From Acidimicrobiales bacterium (GTDB lineage Bacteria; Actinomycetota; Acidimicrobiia; Acidimicrobiales; MedAcidi-G1): a stretch of 64,000 bases of DNA. The notes beneath the pieces are model-generated. The model made no database searches and was not told the origin of the DNA. It was given only the letters and a program-made list of their open reading frames with translations. The stretch is taken from the NCBI GenBank assembly GCA_029577135.1, contig JARQPW010000012.1:1-64000 (forward strand). Reading direction: 5' to 3'. The position numbers and the translations under genes were made by a program. Of the stretch, positions 17,127 to 24,971 are shown piece after piece. Every line of letters begins with the position of its first letter. Within the stretch, counting starts at the first letter, position 1.

Positions 17127-18416
17127 CTACATGCCGGCTTCGATGACCTCGACGCCGCGCATGTAGGGCCTGAGCACGTCGGGGACACGGACCGAACCGT
17201 CCTCCTGCCGGTAGGCCTCGACGACGCCCGCCCAGACCCGGGGCACGGCAAGCGCGGAGCCGTTGAGCGTGTTGACGATGTGGGTCCCACGCTCGCCCGT
17301 CGGCCGGTAGCGGGCGTTGGCGCGCCGGGCCTGGTAGTCGCTGAACCAGGACACCGACGAGACCTCCAGCCACTGGTGGGCGCCGGGGGCGTACACCTCG
17401 ATGTCGAACGTACGGGCCGACGAGGCACCAAGGTCGCCGGCGACCAGGTCGATGATCCGGTAGGTGAGGCCCAGGTCGGCGATGGCGGCCTCGGCCCGGT
17501 CGAGGATGTCCATGTGGACCTCGTGCGACTGCGCCTCGGTGGCGTAGGCGAGCAGCTCGACCTTGTCGAACTCGTGGACCCGCAGCAGACCCCGGGTGTC
17601 GCGGCCCGCCGAACCGGCCTCGCGGCGGAAGCACGACGTGTGGGCCATGAGCTTCAACGGCAGGTCGGCCTCGTCGAGAACCTCGTCGCGGGCCAGCGAC
17701 GTGAGCGGCACCTCGGCGGTGGGGATGGCCCAGAGGTCGTCGCGCTCGAGGTGGTAGGCGTCGTCCTCGAACTTGGGAAGGTGCCCGGTCGAGACCATCG
17801 TCTCGGTGCGGACCAGGGTCGGCGGTCGCATCTCGCGGTAGGCGTCGGCGTTGCGGTCCAGGCCGTACTGGCACAGCGCCCGGCAGAGCGTGGCACCGAG
17901 TCCCGAGTACATGACGAACATGGCGCCCGAGAGCTTCGTCCCGGCGGCGACGTCGAGGATGCCGAGCTCCTCACCGATCACCCAGTGCGGGACCCGCTGG
18001 TGGTCCGGGAAGGAGTCCGGGTCGGCGCCCACCTGGCGGATCACCGGGTTCTCCTCGGGGGTCAGGCCGTCGGGGCAGTCGGGCGACGGCGTGTTGGGCA
18101 CCCGGAGCAGGATCTCGCGGATCTCGGAGGCCAGGCCATCGACCTCGTCGGCGAGGGCGTCGGCCCGGTCTCCCAGGCCGCGGCTGCGGGTCTGCAACTC
18201 GGCGGCCTCATCGCCCCTGCCCTGTCTGTGCAGGTCGCCGACCTGGCGGGAGATGCCATTGACCTCGTTGCGAACGGCATCGCGTTCCTCGGCCAACCGG
18301 CGTTGACGCTCGTCCATCTCGACGACCTGGTCGAGGACCGAGACGTCCTCGCCCCTCCGGGCGATGGCGGCCTTGACCCCCTCCGGGTCGGCGCGAAGGC
18401 TGCGCAGGTCGATCAT
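17127..18416 (-). CDS. serS: Seryl-tRNA synthetase
   Basis: This 429-residue class II synthetase charges tRNA-Ser. The N-terminal ~110 residues form the helical tRNA-binding arm (MIDLRSLRADPEGVKAAIAR, then charged heptads). The core includes TAEVPLTSL, motif 2 with FRREAGSAGRDTRGLLRVHEF truncated here to its key Arg, and motif 3 around NGSALAVPRVWAGVVE with class II Arg. Length and start are standard. It is convergent with the acyl-CoA synthetase gene. Confidence 0.97.
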   Translation of the reverse strand: MIDLRSLRADPEGVKAAIARRGEDVSVLDQVVEMDERQRRLAEERDAVRNEVNGISRQVGDLHRQGRGDEAAELQTRSRGLGDRADALADEVDGLASEIREILLRVPNTPSPDCPDGLTPEENPVIRQVGADPDSFPDHQRVPHWVIGEELGILDVAAGTKLSGAMFVMYSGLGATLCRALCQYGLDRNADAYREMRPPTLVRTETMVSTGHLPKFEDDAYHLERDDLWAIPTAEVPLTSLARDEVLDEADLPLKLMAHTSCFRREAGSAGRDTRGLLRVHEFDKVELLAYATEAQSHEVHMDILDRAEAAIADLGLTYRIIDLVAGDLGASSARTFDIEVYAPGAHQWLEVSSVSWFSDYQARRANARYRPTGERGTHIVNTLNGSALAVPRVWAGVVEAYRQEDGSVRVPDVLRPYMRGVEVIEAGM

Positions 18417-18468
18417 GGGGTGAACCTACCTCCCGGGCGGGGCGCGGAGCGGAGCGCGTTTCTGGCGA

Positions 18469-19314
18469 TCAACTCTGTTCCTTCCCGTACAACCGCTGCG
18501 AACGCTCCGACCGCTCCGAGGCGGCGAACCGGACGTACTTCACGACGATGATGCCCCAGAGGTAGAAGCCGCCCAGCACCTTCATGACCGCACCGGCGGC
18601 CTGCTGGTCGGAGATCACGCCGATCCCCCACGGCTCGAATCCGTCGTCGTACACCCGGTAGACCGCCCCCTCGGCAAAGGTCAACCAGCCGGCCGGGATG
18701 GTCGGGATGATCGACATGAGGAACAGGTAGAGCATCTGGCCGGGGGGTCCCAGCCGTTCTTCCCGGATCGGCGACACGACCGGCATCCACATCAGCAGCG
18801 CCGAGGTGAACAGCACCACGTGGGCCGAGTAGTGGAAGGCACTGTTCTCCGCCGAGAGGCTCACGATGCCGCTCCAGTGTGTGAGCGCCACCAGGGCGTT
18901 GAAGACCACGCCGGCTACGACCGGATGCGAAAGGCGCCGCAGGATCGCCGATGATGCCCCGCCCTCGAGGACCACCAGCCGGGCCAGCCAGGCCGGAGTG
19001 GCCAGGAGGAACAGGGGCGGCACCATCATCGTGATCGACATGTGCTGGAGCATGTGCACCGAGTAGAGGTGCTTCTCGGCGATGTCGTGCACCGGCCAGT
19101 CCGCCGAGAGGAGGAGCAGGAGAACAGCGAGGACGAAGGCGCGCTTCTGGAAGCGCGTGGCAACGGGGGTGCCGACGGGCAGCACTCTGGGCCCGATGCG
19201 GGTCGCCCACCACCCCAGCCCAACGATGGCGAGCACGAGGAACCAGACCTCGGGGTGGGCCTGGAAGGCCCAGGGGCTGGCGGCGGCCAGCATCGGCGCG
19301 GCGGGCATCAGCAA
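18469..19314 (-). CDS. ctaG: Cytochrome c oxidase assembly protein, caa3 CtaG family
   Basis: This 281-residue polytopic membrane protein of the caa3_CtaG family is associated with assembly of caa3-type oxidases, probably in copper delivery. It shows SVHMLQHMSITMMVPPLFLLATP with conserved His and Met, and several membrane segments with a late VVSPIREE loop. It is the last gene of the oxidase run, 39 bp after the COX4-like gene, and the context supports the assignment. Confidence 0.85.
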   Translation of the reverse strand: MLMPAAPMLAAASPWAFQAHPEVWFLVLAIVGLGWWATRIGPRVLPVGTPVATRFQKRAFVLAVLLLLLSADWPVHDIAEKHLYSVHMLQHMSITMMVPPLFLLATPAWLARLVVLEGGASSAILRRLSHPVVAGVVFNALVALTHWSGIVSLSAENSAFHYSAHVVLFTSALLMWMPVVSPIREERLGPPGQMLYLFLMSIIPTIPAGWLTFAEGAVYRVYDDGFEPWGIGVISDQQAAGAVMKVLGGFYLWGIIVVKYVRFAASERSERSQRLYGKEQS

Positions 19315-19353
19315 CCAGTCAACCGGATCGCCCGCGATTCCGGGCGAGGACCG

Positions 19354-19668
19354 CTAGCCCTTGGACCAGAACTCGAAGGCGGTGAGGGCGATGCAGTACA
19401 CGACCGTTGCGAGGATCAGGCCCGCCACGAAGAACCGCCTGAAGAGGATGCTGTCGAACTTCAGGTGCATGAACCAGGCAGCCACGTAGAAGAACTTGAC
19501 GACCATCATCACCAGCAGCGCCGGGATGAGGATCGGGCCGATGTCCACGAAATAGGTCGAAACCTCGGCAGCCGTGAGCGCCGCCAACAGGATGGCGATC
19601 TGGACGTACTTGGCGTCGGAGGGATGCTCGTGCTCGGTGTGCGTGACGGCGGCGGTATCGGTGCTCAT
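19354..19668 (-). CDS. Cytochrome c oxidase subunit IV family protein
   Basis: This 104-residue protein has a soluble His/Asp N-terminus (HTEHEHPSDAKY) and three membrane helices. It contains VMMVVKFFYVAAWFMHLKFD, the pattern of the prokaryotic COX4-like family. Small subunits of this kind stabilise subunits I and III. It lies 17 bp downstream of ctaE, in the usual ctaC-D-E-IV order. Confidence 0.88.
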   Translation of the reverse strand: MSTDTAAVTHTEHEHPSDAKYVQIAILLAALTAAEVSTYFVDIGPILIPALLVMMVVKFFYVAAWFMHLKFDSILFRRFFVAGLILATVVYCIALTAFEFWSKG

Positions 19669-19685
19669 TGCTGCGGGCTCCCTGT

Positions 19686-20324
19686 TCAACTCGTCGGCGA
19701 GGGCACGAGGTAGATGACGGTGAAGATGAAGATCCAGACCACATCGACGAAGTGCCAGTAGAGGCCGACGATCTCGACGGTCTCGGAGTTCTTCTGGGTG
19801 AGCGTGCCCCGGTACGACGAGATGGCCAGCGACATCAACATCACGATGCCGACGCTGACGTGGATGCCGTGGAAGCCGGTCAGCGTGAAGAACGCAGACG
19901 AGAACGGGCTGGTCGTGTAGCCGAGGCCCTCCCGGAGGAAGCTCGTGAACTCGTAGACCTGGCCGCCGATGAACAGCGAGCCCAACAGGGCCGTGGTCAG
20001 CAGCCAGATCCGGTTGTTGCGGATGTCGCCCCGCTGCAGCGCTGACAGCGCCAGCACCATGGTGAGCGAGCTCATGAGGAGCACGAACGAGCTCACCGAG
20101 GTGAACGGGATGTCGAAGATGTCGCCGGGCGCAGGCCCGGTGTGGAACCGGCTCCGGTTGATCAGGTAGGCGGAGATCAGACCGCCGAACAGCAGGCACT
20201 CCGAACCCAGGAACACCCACATCAGGAGCTTGTTGTTGGAAATGCCCGTCAACGTGCCGTGGTCTCCATGGTCGTGGTCCCCGCGTGCGGGCTCGCCCGC
20301 CTCGGTAACGATCGCCTCACTCAA
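19686..20324 (-). CDS. ctaE: Cytochrome c oxidase subunit III
   Basis: This 212-residue protein has a His/Asp-rich cytosolic start (RGDHDHGDHG) and five membrane helices. The canonical COX3 signatures are SECLLFGGLISAYL, GFHGIHVSVG and YWHFVDVVWIFIF. The TTG at 20324 is the preferred start: it overlaps the ctaD stop (TTGAGTGA) and has GGAGG just upstream. The frame extends further, but that extension lies within ctaD and is unlike COX3. Confidence 0.93.
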   Translation of the reverse strand: MSEAIVTEAGEPARGDHDHGDHGTLTGISNNKLLMWVFLGSECLLFGGLISAYLINRSRFHTGPAPGDIFDIPFTSVSSFVLLMSSLTMVLALSALQRGDIRNNRIWLLTTALLGSLFIGGQVYEFTSFLREGLGYTTSPFSSAFFTLTGFHGIHVSVGIVMLMSLAISSYRGTLTQKNSETVEIVGLYWHFVDVVWIFIFTVIYLVPSPTS

Positions 20325-22326
20325 CGGAAGCCGCCTCCTCCTGGGGAGCGCTCTCGTCGCTCGCGGACTCTTCGGTCTCCCCGTGGCCTTCATCCCCGTG
20401 GCCTTCATCCCCGTGGCCACCGCCGAAGGGCCCGTCGGGGTCGTCGGGCGGCTCGAACACCCAGGCATAGACACCGATCAGGACGAGGATGGTGCCCGGC
20501 ACGCAGATCCAGAGGTTGTACAGGAGGCCGAAGCCGACCAGCGGCAGGCCGGCGGCCACCACGACCGGCCAGTAGGACGGCGACGGCAGGTGCACGTCGT
20601 CGGCGTCTCCCGTCTGGCAGACCTCGGCCGCCGTGGCCCTGCGGACGACCCTGCCGTTTTCGTCGGTCGTCCACTTGCGGTGCCAGAACTCGTCCAGCGA
20701 CGAGACCTCGACGATCTCGTCGAAGTTGTGCACGGGCGTCGGGTTCGGGGTGAACCACTCGAGGCTGCGGGCATCCCACGGGTCGGGCGGCTCGGGCGGC
20801 AGGCCCCGTGCCCGCCGGGCCGACAGGATCACGTTCATTGCGAAGCACAGGACGCCGAATGCGATGACGAACGCACCGACGGTGGCGAACAGGTTCCAGA
20901 ACTCGAACCCGAAGCCCGGCGAATACGTGTCGATCCGGCGGGACATGCCGTTGAGGCCCAGGATGTGCATCGGACCGAACGTCATGTTGAAGCCGACGAT
21001 CATGAGCCAGAAGTTCCACTTGCCGAGTGTCTCGCCGAGCCTGTGGCCGAAAACCTTGGGCCACCAGAAGTAGAAGCCGGAGAAGAAGCCGAGCAGGGCG
21101 CCACCGAAGATCACGTAGTGGAAGTGGGCCACGATGTAGTAGGTGTCGGTCTGCTGGGTGTCGGCCGGCGACACCGCGTGGGTGACGCCCGAGAGGCCGC
21201 CGATCGTGAACATCGACACGACACCGGTGGCGAACAGCATCGAAGCGGTGAGCCGGATCTTGCCGCCCCACATGGTGGCCAGCCAGTTCAGGATCTTCAC
21301 GCCGGTCGGAACGGCGATGAACATCGTCGAGAGCGTGAAGGCACCGATCGAGATCGGTCCGATGCCCGACACGAACATGTGGTGCGCCCACACGCCCCAG
21401 CCCATGAAGCCGATGGCGATGCCCGAGAAGACCATGAACTCGTAGCCGAAAAGGGGCTTGCGGCTGAAGGTCGGGATGACCTCCGAGACGATGCCGAACG
21501 ACGGCAGGATCAGGACGTACACCTCGGGATGCCCGAAGATCCAGAAGAGGTGTTGCCACAGCAGCGGGTCGGCGCCCATCTCCGGGTTGAAGAAGTTCGC
21601 ACCGAAGTTGCGGTCGAAGAGCAGCAGGAACAGCGCCACCGTGATGACCGGGATGGCGAAGAGCAGCAGGAACTGCACCACCAGGATCATCCAGGTGAAC
21701 ACCGGCATCTTGAACAGGGTCATGCCCGGCGCCCGCATGTTGAGCACCGTCACGATCAGGTTCATCGCCGAGACCAGCGAGGCGATGCCGGCGATCTGGA
21801 GGCCGATGGCGTAGAAGTCCATGCCGTGTCCCGGCGAGAACGTCACGCCGGTGTTGGGTGCGTAGGCGAACCAGCCGCCGTCGGGGGCGTCGCCCACCAG
21901 CCAGGAGAAGTTCAGGAACAGGCCGCCCGCCAGGAAGAGCCAGAACGACATGGCATTGAGACGGGGGAACGCCACGTCGCGGGCGCCGATCTGGAGCGGC
22001 AGCAGGTAGTTCGCGAAGGCGGCCGCCAGGGGCATGATCACCAGGAAGACCATGGTGACCCCGTGCATCGTGTAGAGCTGGTTGTAGAGGTCGGCGCCGA
22101 CGACGGTGCCGTTCGGGGTGGCCAACTGCAGGCGGATCAGCAGGGCCTCGAAGCCGCCGATGCCGAAGAAGAACAGTGCGGCACCGCCGTACAGGATGCC
22201 GATCTTCTTGTGGTCGACGGTCGTGACCCAGTCACGCCAGCCACCGCCGCCCTTGGGACGGGAGTAGACGCCGAGCGGAAGCGCTGCGCCACCGCCCGAT
22301 GTCAGTTCTGCCACGGGTTCACTCAT
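20317..22326 (-). CDS. ctaD: Cytochrome c oxidase subunit I (caa3-type)
   Basis: This 669-residue catalytic subunit has every metal ligand: haem a His88 and His403, CuB His266 within HPEVY and His315-His316, and haem a3 His401. Tyr270 gives the His-Tyr cofactor. After the 12-helix core it carries a C-terminal extension from about residue 540 with two more membrane helices and an acidic/His tail (GHGDEGHGDEGHGE). The tail comes from short tandem repeats in the DNA near 20388-20420. ATG 22326 has GGAG 8 bp upstream. It reduces O2 and pumps protons. Confidence 0.96.
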   Translation of the reverse strand: MSEPVAELTSGGGAALPLGVYSRPKGGGGWRDWVTTVDHKKIGILYGGAALFFFGIGGFEALLIRLQLATPNGTVVGADLYNQLYTMHGVTMVFLVIMPLAAAFANYLLPLQIGARDVAFPRLNAMSFWLFLAGGLFLNFSWLVGDAPDGGWFAYAPNTGVTFSPGHGMDFYAIGLQIAGIASLVSAMNLIVTVLNMRAPGMTLFKMPVFTWMILVVQFLLLFAIPVITVALFLLLFDRNFGANFFNPEMGADPLLWQHLFWIFGHPEVYVLILPSFGIVSEVIPTFSRKPLFGYEFMVFSGIAIGFMGWGVWAHHMFVSGIGPISIGAFTLSTMFIAVPTGVKILNWLATMWGGKIRLTASMLFATGVVSMFTIGGLSGVTHAVSPADTQQTDTYYIVAHFHYVIFGGALLGFFSGFYFWWPKVFGHRLGETLGKWNFWLMIVGFNMTFGPMHILGLNGMSRRIDTYSPGFGFEFWNLFATVGAFVIAFGVLCFAMNVILSARRARGLPPEPPDPWDARSLEWFTPNPTPVHNFDEIVEVSSLDEFWHRKWTTDENGRVVRRATAAEVCQTGDADDVHLPSPSYWPVVVAAGLPLVGFGLLYNLWICVPGTILVLIGVYAWVFEPPDDPDGPFGGGHGDEGHGDEGHGETEESASDESAPQEEAASVE

Positions 22327-22339
22327 CGAAGCATCTCCA

Positions 22340-23557
22340 TCACTCGACCTCCGTGGCAACAATGATGCCGATCGACGGGCTGGTTCCGAGGGTCTGGAGG
22401 TAAGCCACCACGTTGTCGATCTCGATCTCGCTGAGGCCCAAAGCCGGCATGCCGCGACGGCCCTCGGCGTAGGCGGGCTTCTCGGCCGGCGCGTTGCGCA
22501 GCCAGGCCTCGAGCTGGGGGCGGTTGAGGTTGCCGTTCGGCTCGTAGAGGTTGAAGATGCCGCCGGCGAAGGTGGTGCGGCTCATGAGGTGCGTCAGGTT
22601 CGGCGCGGCGTTCGACACCAGGTCGGCACCCGTGCTGGGCGTCTCGTCATGGGGTCCGTTGACGCCGTTGATCACGTGGCAGCGTGCGCACTGGGCCTCG
22701 AAGATGGCCCTGCCGGCGACGGCAGCCGCATCGGTGGGCTCGACGGCCGGCTGCAACTGCTGGTCGACCCAGGCCTGGAAATCGGCCGTGCTGAGCGCCA
22801 CCGTCTGCATCCGCATGCGGGAGTGCGACAGGCCGCAGAACTCGGTGCACTGGCCGAAGTAGACGCCCGGCTCGTCGGCGTTGACCTTCCAGAAGGTGAT
22901 GCGACCCGGGACGGCGTCGCGCTTGCCGTTCAGCGCCGGGATCCAGTGGCTGTGGATCACGTCGCGGCTGGTGATCTTGAGTTCGATCTCCTGGCCTGCC
23001 GGGATCACCATCTGGTTGGCGGTGACGATGTCGGCCGGCGGGAGGTTGCGTTGGTCGGAGAGGTCGACGCCCTCGAGGCCACCGAAGTAGTAGCGGTACT
23101 CCCACCACCACTGCTGGCCGACCACGACCACCTCGGGCTCCCACATCGTGGGCTCGCCATCGACGGACAGTGCCATGGCGTTGTCCTCGTTGCTGCTGAT
23201 GTCCACCAGGGTCAGGATCGTGAAGATGGAGATCACCACGAGGATCACGGTCGGGACGATCGTCCAGAGGATCTCGAGGCGGAAGTTGCCGTGGATCTGC
23301 TCGGGGTACTCCTCGTCGCTGTAATCGTCGTGGAACCGCCACCAGAGGAAACCGGTGCCGCCGAAGACGACCAGGAACACCACCCCGGCCACCATGAAGA
23401 CCGGATCCGAGAGGTTGTCGATGGTGCGCGCGTAGGGACCCTGCGGGTTCAGCGTGTCGAGTTCGGCGTCGGACGCGCAGCCGGCGAGCGCGAGGAACGC
23501 GCCCAGCAGTGCCGCCGGAACCCCGGCCCTACGGAAGAACCTCACGACCCTGCCCAC
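22340..23557 (-). CDS. ctaC: Cytochrome c oxidase subunit II with fused cytochrome c domain
   Basis: This 405-residue lipoprotein (lipobox LAGC, Cys27) has two membrane helices and a CuA cupredoxin domain with ligands in CTEFCGLSHSRM (Cys237, Glu239, Cys241, His245, Met248). A C-terminal class I cytochrome c follows, with CARCH at 290-294 and axial Met in GMPALG near 370. The fusion makes the complex caa3-type. GTG 23557 shares one base with the preceding stop (TAGTG); GTG 23545 is an alternative. It takes electrons from cytochrome c or bc1. Confidence 0.95.
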   Translation of the reverse strand: MGRVVRFFRRAGVPAALLGAFLALAGCASDAELDTLNPQGPYARTIDNLSDPVFMVAGVVFLVVFGGTGFLWWRFHDDYSDEEYPEQIHGNFRLEILWTIVPTVILVVISIFTILTLVDISSNEDNAMALSVDGEPTMWEPEVVVVGQQWWWEYRYYFGGLEGVDLSDQRNLPPADIVTANQMVIPAGQEIELKITSRDVIHSHWIPALNGKRDAVPGRITFWKVNADEPGVYFGQCTEFCGLSHSRMRMQTVALSTADFQAWVDQQLQPAVEPTDAAAVAGRAIFEAQCARCHVINGVNGPHDETPSTGADLVSNAAPNLTHLMSRTTFAGGIFNLYEPNGNLNRPQLEAWLRNAPAEKPAYAEGRRGMPALGLSEIEIDNVVAYLQTLGTSPSIGIIVATEVE

Positions 23558-24348
23558 TAGTGCCCGTCCCCTGACTGCGTGTCCGTGGCGTTCGCGTCGC
23601 TGCCCTTCAGGTGGAACTCCCGTTCGCCGGTGGCGGCGGTGACGATGCCGGCCACGATCACGGCGACGAAGCCGACCAGAAGTGCACCCTGCACCATGCC
23701 CCGGGGCAGGCTCGGGTTGCGGCTGACAAAGGCGGCTCCACCCAGGACGACGACGGCGACGACGGTGGCGACGACCACGGCGCCGTTGACCGAGGAGGCC
23801 AACAGCACCCGGGACGTGGCGAGCACGAGGACGCCGATCCCGAGCGTGCCGAGTACCGGGATCTCGACCGGGCGCATCAACTTCTCGCGTTGTGCGGCGT
23901 TGTGGGCCGGGTCGCCGCTGAGCTTCTCGGACCAGTTGGTCATGGTCCACTCGACGGCGATGGAAACCAAGGCGCAGATGCCGACGACGAACACGACGGG
24001 GTGGACGACGGCACCGACGGCGGTGGCGCCCACGCCGAGGGCGGCGAAGACCGGCCACCACGACCCGCCCACGGGGCGCTGGGCCGGCGGGGCGTCGTCC
24101 GTTTCGAGCAGTTCGGCGGCGGCCTCGGCGTCACCGTCCCGGAAGGCGACCGCGAACAGCGCCAGTCCGAGCGCCACGCCGGCAGCGGTCACGAGCAGCC
24201 CGTAGGAGATGTGGTTCCCGACGGCACCCTTCCAGGCGACGCTGATCGGGCCGGTCTGGTCGCCCCCGGAGGTGTAGCCGGCGAAGGACGCCGCGCCGAA
24301 GGCAGCCACGAAGATCCCGAACCAGAGCTTGAAGCCGGTGGTGAACAT
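23557..24348 (-). CDS. CtaF-like oxidase-associated membrane protein, extended
   Basis: This 263-residue membrane protein has about six or seven helices. Its first ~150 residues (LWFGIFVAAF, then SWWPVFAALG and VEWTMTNWSEKLSGDP) recall actinobacterial oxidase subunit IV, CtaF, which is usually about 130-140 residues. The second half adds around three helices with no known counterpart and a hydrophilic tail. It sits between the COX3-like gene and ctaC, overlapping ctaC by one base. Being in the same operon supports an oxidase role. The CtaF resemblance is by eye. Confidence 0.65.
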   Translation of the reverse strand: MFTTGFKLWFGIFVAAFGAASFAGYTSGGDQTGPISVAWKGAVGNHISYGLLVTAAGVALGLALFAVAFRDGDAEAAAELLETDDAPPAQRPVGGSWWPVFAALGVGATAVGAVVHPVVFVVGICALVSIAVEWTMTNWSEKLSGDPAHNAAQREKLMRPVEIPVLGTLGIGVLVLATSRVLLASSVNGAVVVATVVAVVVLGGAAFVSRNPSLPRGMVQGALLVGFVAVIVAGIVTAATGEREFHLKGSDANATDTQSGDGH

Positions 24349-24377
24349 CGTTGGTCGTTCCTACCCGCGCCCGTGTC

Positions 24378-24971
24378 CTACTTGGCCACGTAGATGAAGA
24401 GCCAGATGACCGAGTAGACGGCCACGACGACATACCAGAAGATCGACACCGAGATCACGAGGTCCTGGTGGCGGCCGGTGGCCTGGCCACCGAATGCACG
24501 CAGCAGGACCAGGCCCATCCACAGCACGGCGATGCCGGTCATGACCATGTGGGCGCCGACGATGACGTACAGCAGGGTCGTGGCGACGTTGTGGTCGATC
24601 GGCAGGCCGATGTCGTTGAAGTAGAAGACCGTCTGGTTGATGGCGGCGATGCCCAGCAGTGCCGTGAGGCCGAGGGCGAGGTAGCCGTGGATTCGGTACT
24701 CGTGGATGCTGGCGTAGTGGGCCCAGGCCATCGTGACGCCGGCCATGGCGAAGGTCGACATGAGCGATCCGCCCGGCTTGAGCTCGATGGCGCCCTCCGG
24801 GAACCACTCGGCACCCCAGGCGAGGGTGTCGTTGCGGACCGAGAAGTAGAGCGAGAAGAGCGCCCCGAAGAACATGATGGCTGCACCGGTTGCGAAGGCC
24901 GTGCCGACCAGAAGGGTGCGCGGTCGGGCGAGGGGGGCCTCGACGGGGGCGAATTCGGTGCCGGCGGCCAT
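24378..24971 (-). CDS. COX3-like protein, second copy, divergent
   Basis: This 197-residue five-helix protein is related to oxidase subunit III: the layout LLVGTAFATGAAIMFFGALFSLYF and IVGAHMVMTGIAVLW matches COX3 helices. It diverges from the canonical copy at 19686-20324, where YWHFVDVVW is replaced by FWYVVVAVY. The SEC segment with the conserved Glu is also gone. ATG 24971 overlaps the stop of the upstream COX1-like gene (TGATG). It probably partners that protein. Confidence 0.75.
   Translation of the reverse strand: MAAGTEFAPVEAPLARPRTLLVGTAFATGAAIMFFGALFSLYFSVRNDTLAWGAEWFPEGAIELKPGGSLMSTFAMAGVTMAWAHYASIHEYRIHGYLALGLTALLGIAAINQTVFYFNDIGLPIDHNVATTLLYVIVGAHMVMTGIAVLWMGLVLLRAFGGQATGRHQDLVISVSIFWYVVVAVYSVIWLFIYVAK

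Noticed and set aside
20230-22365. Long plus-strand open frame opposite ctaD
   Set aside because: Antisense shadow of a certain gene; His/Arg/Asp-rich and without recognisable motifs.
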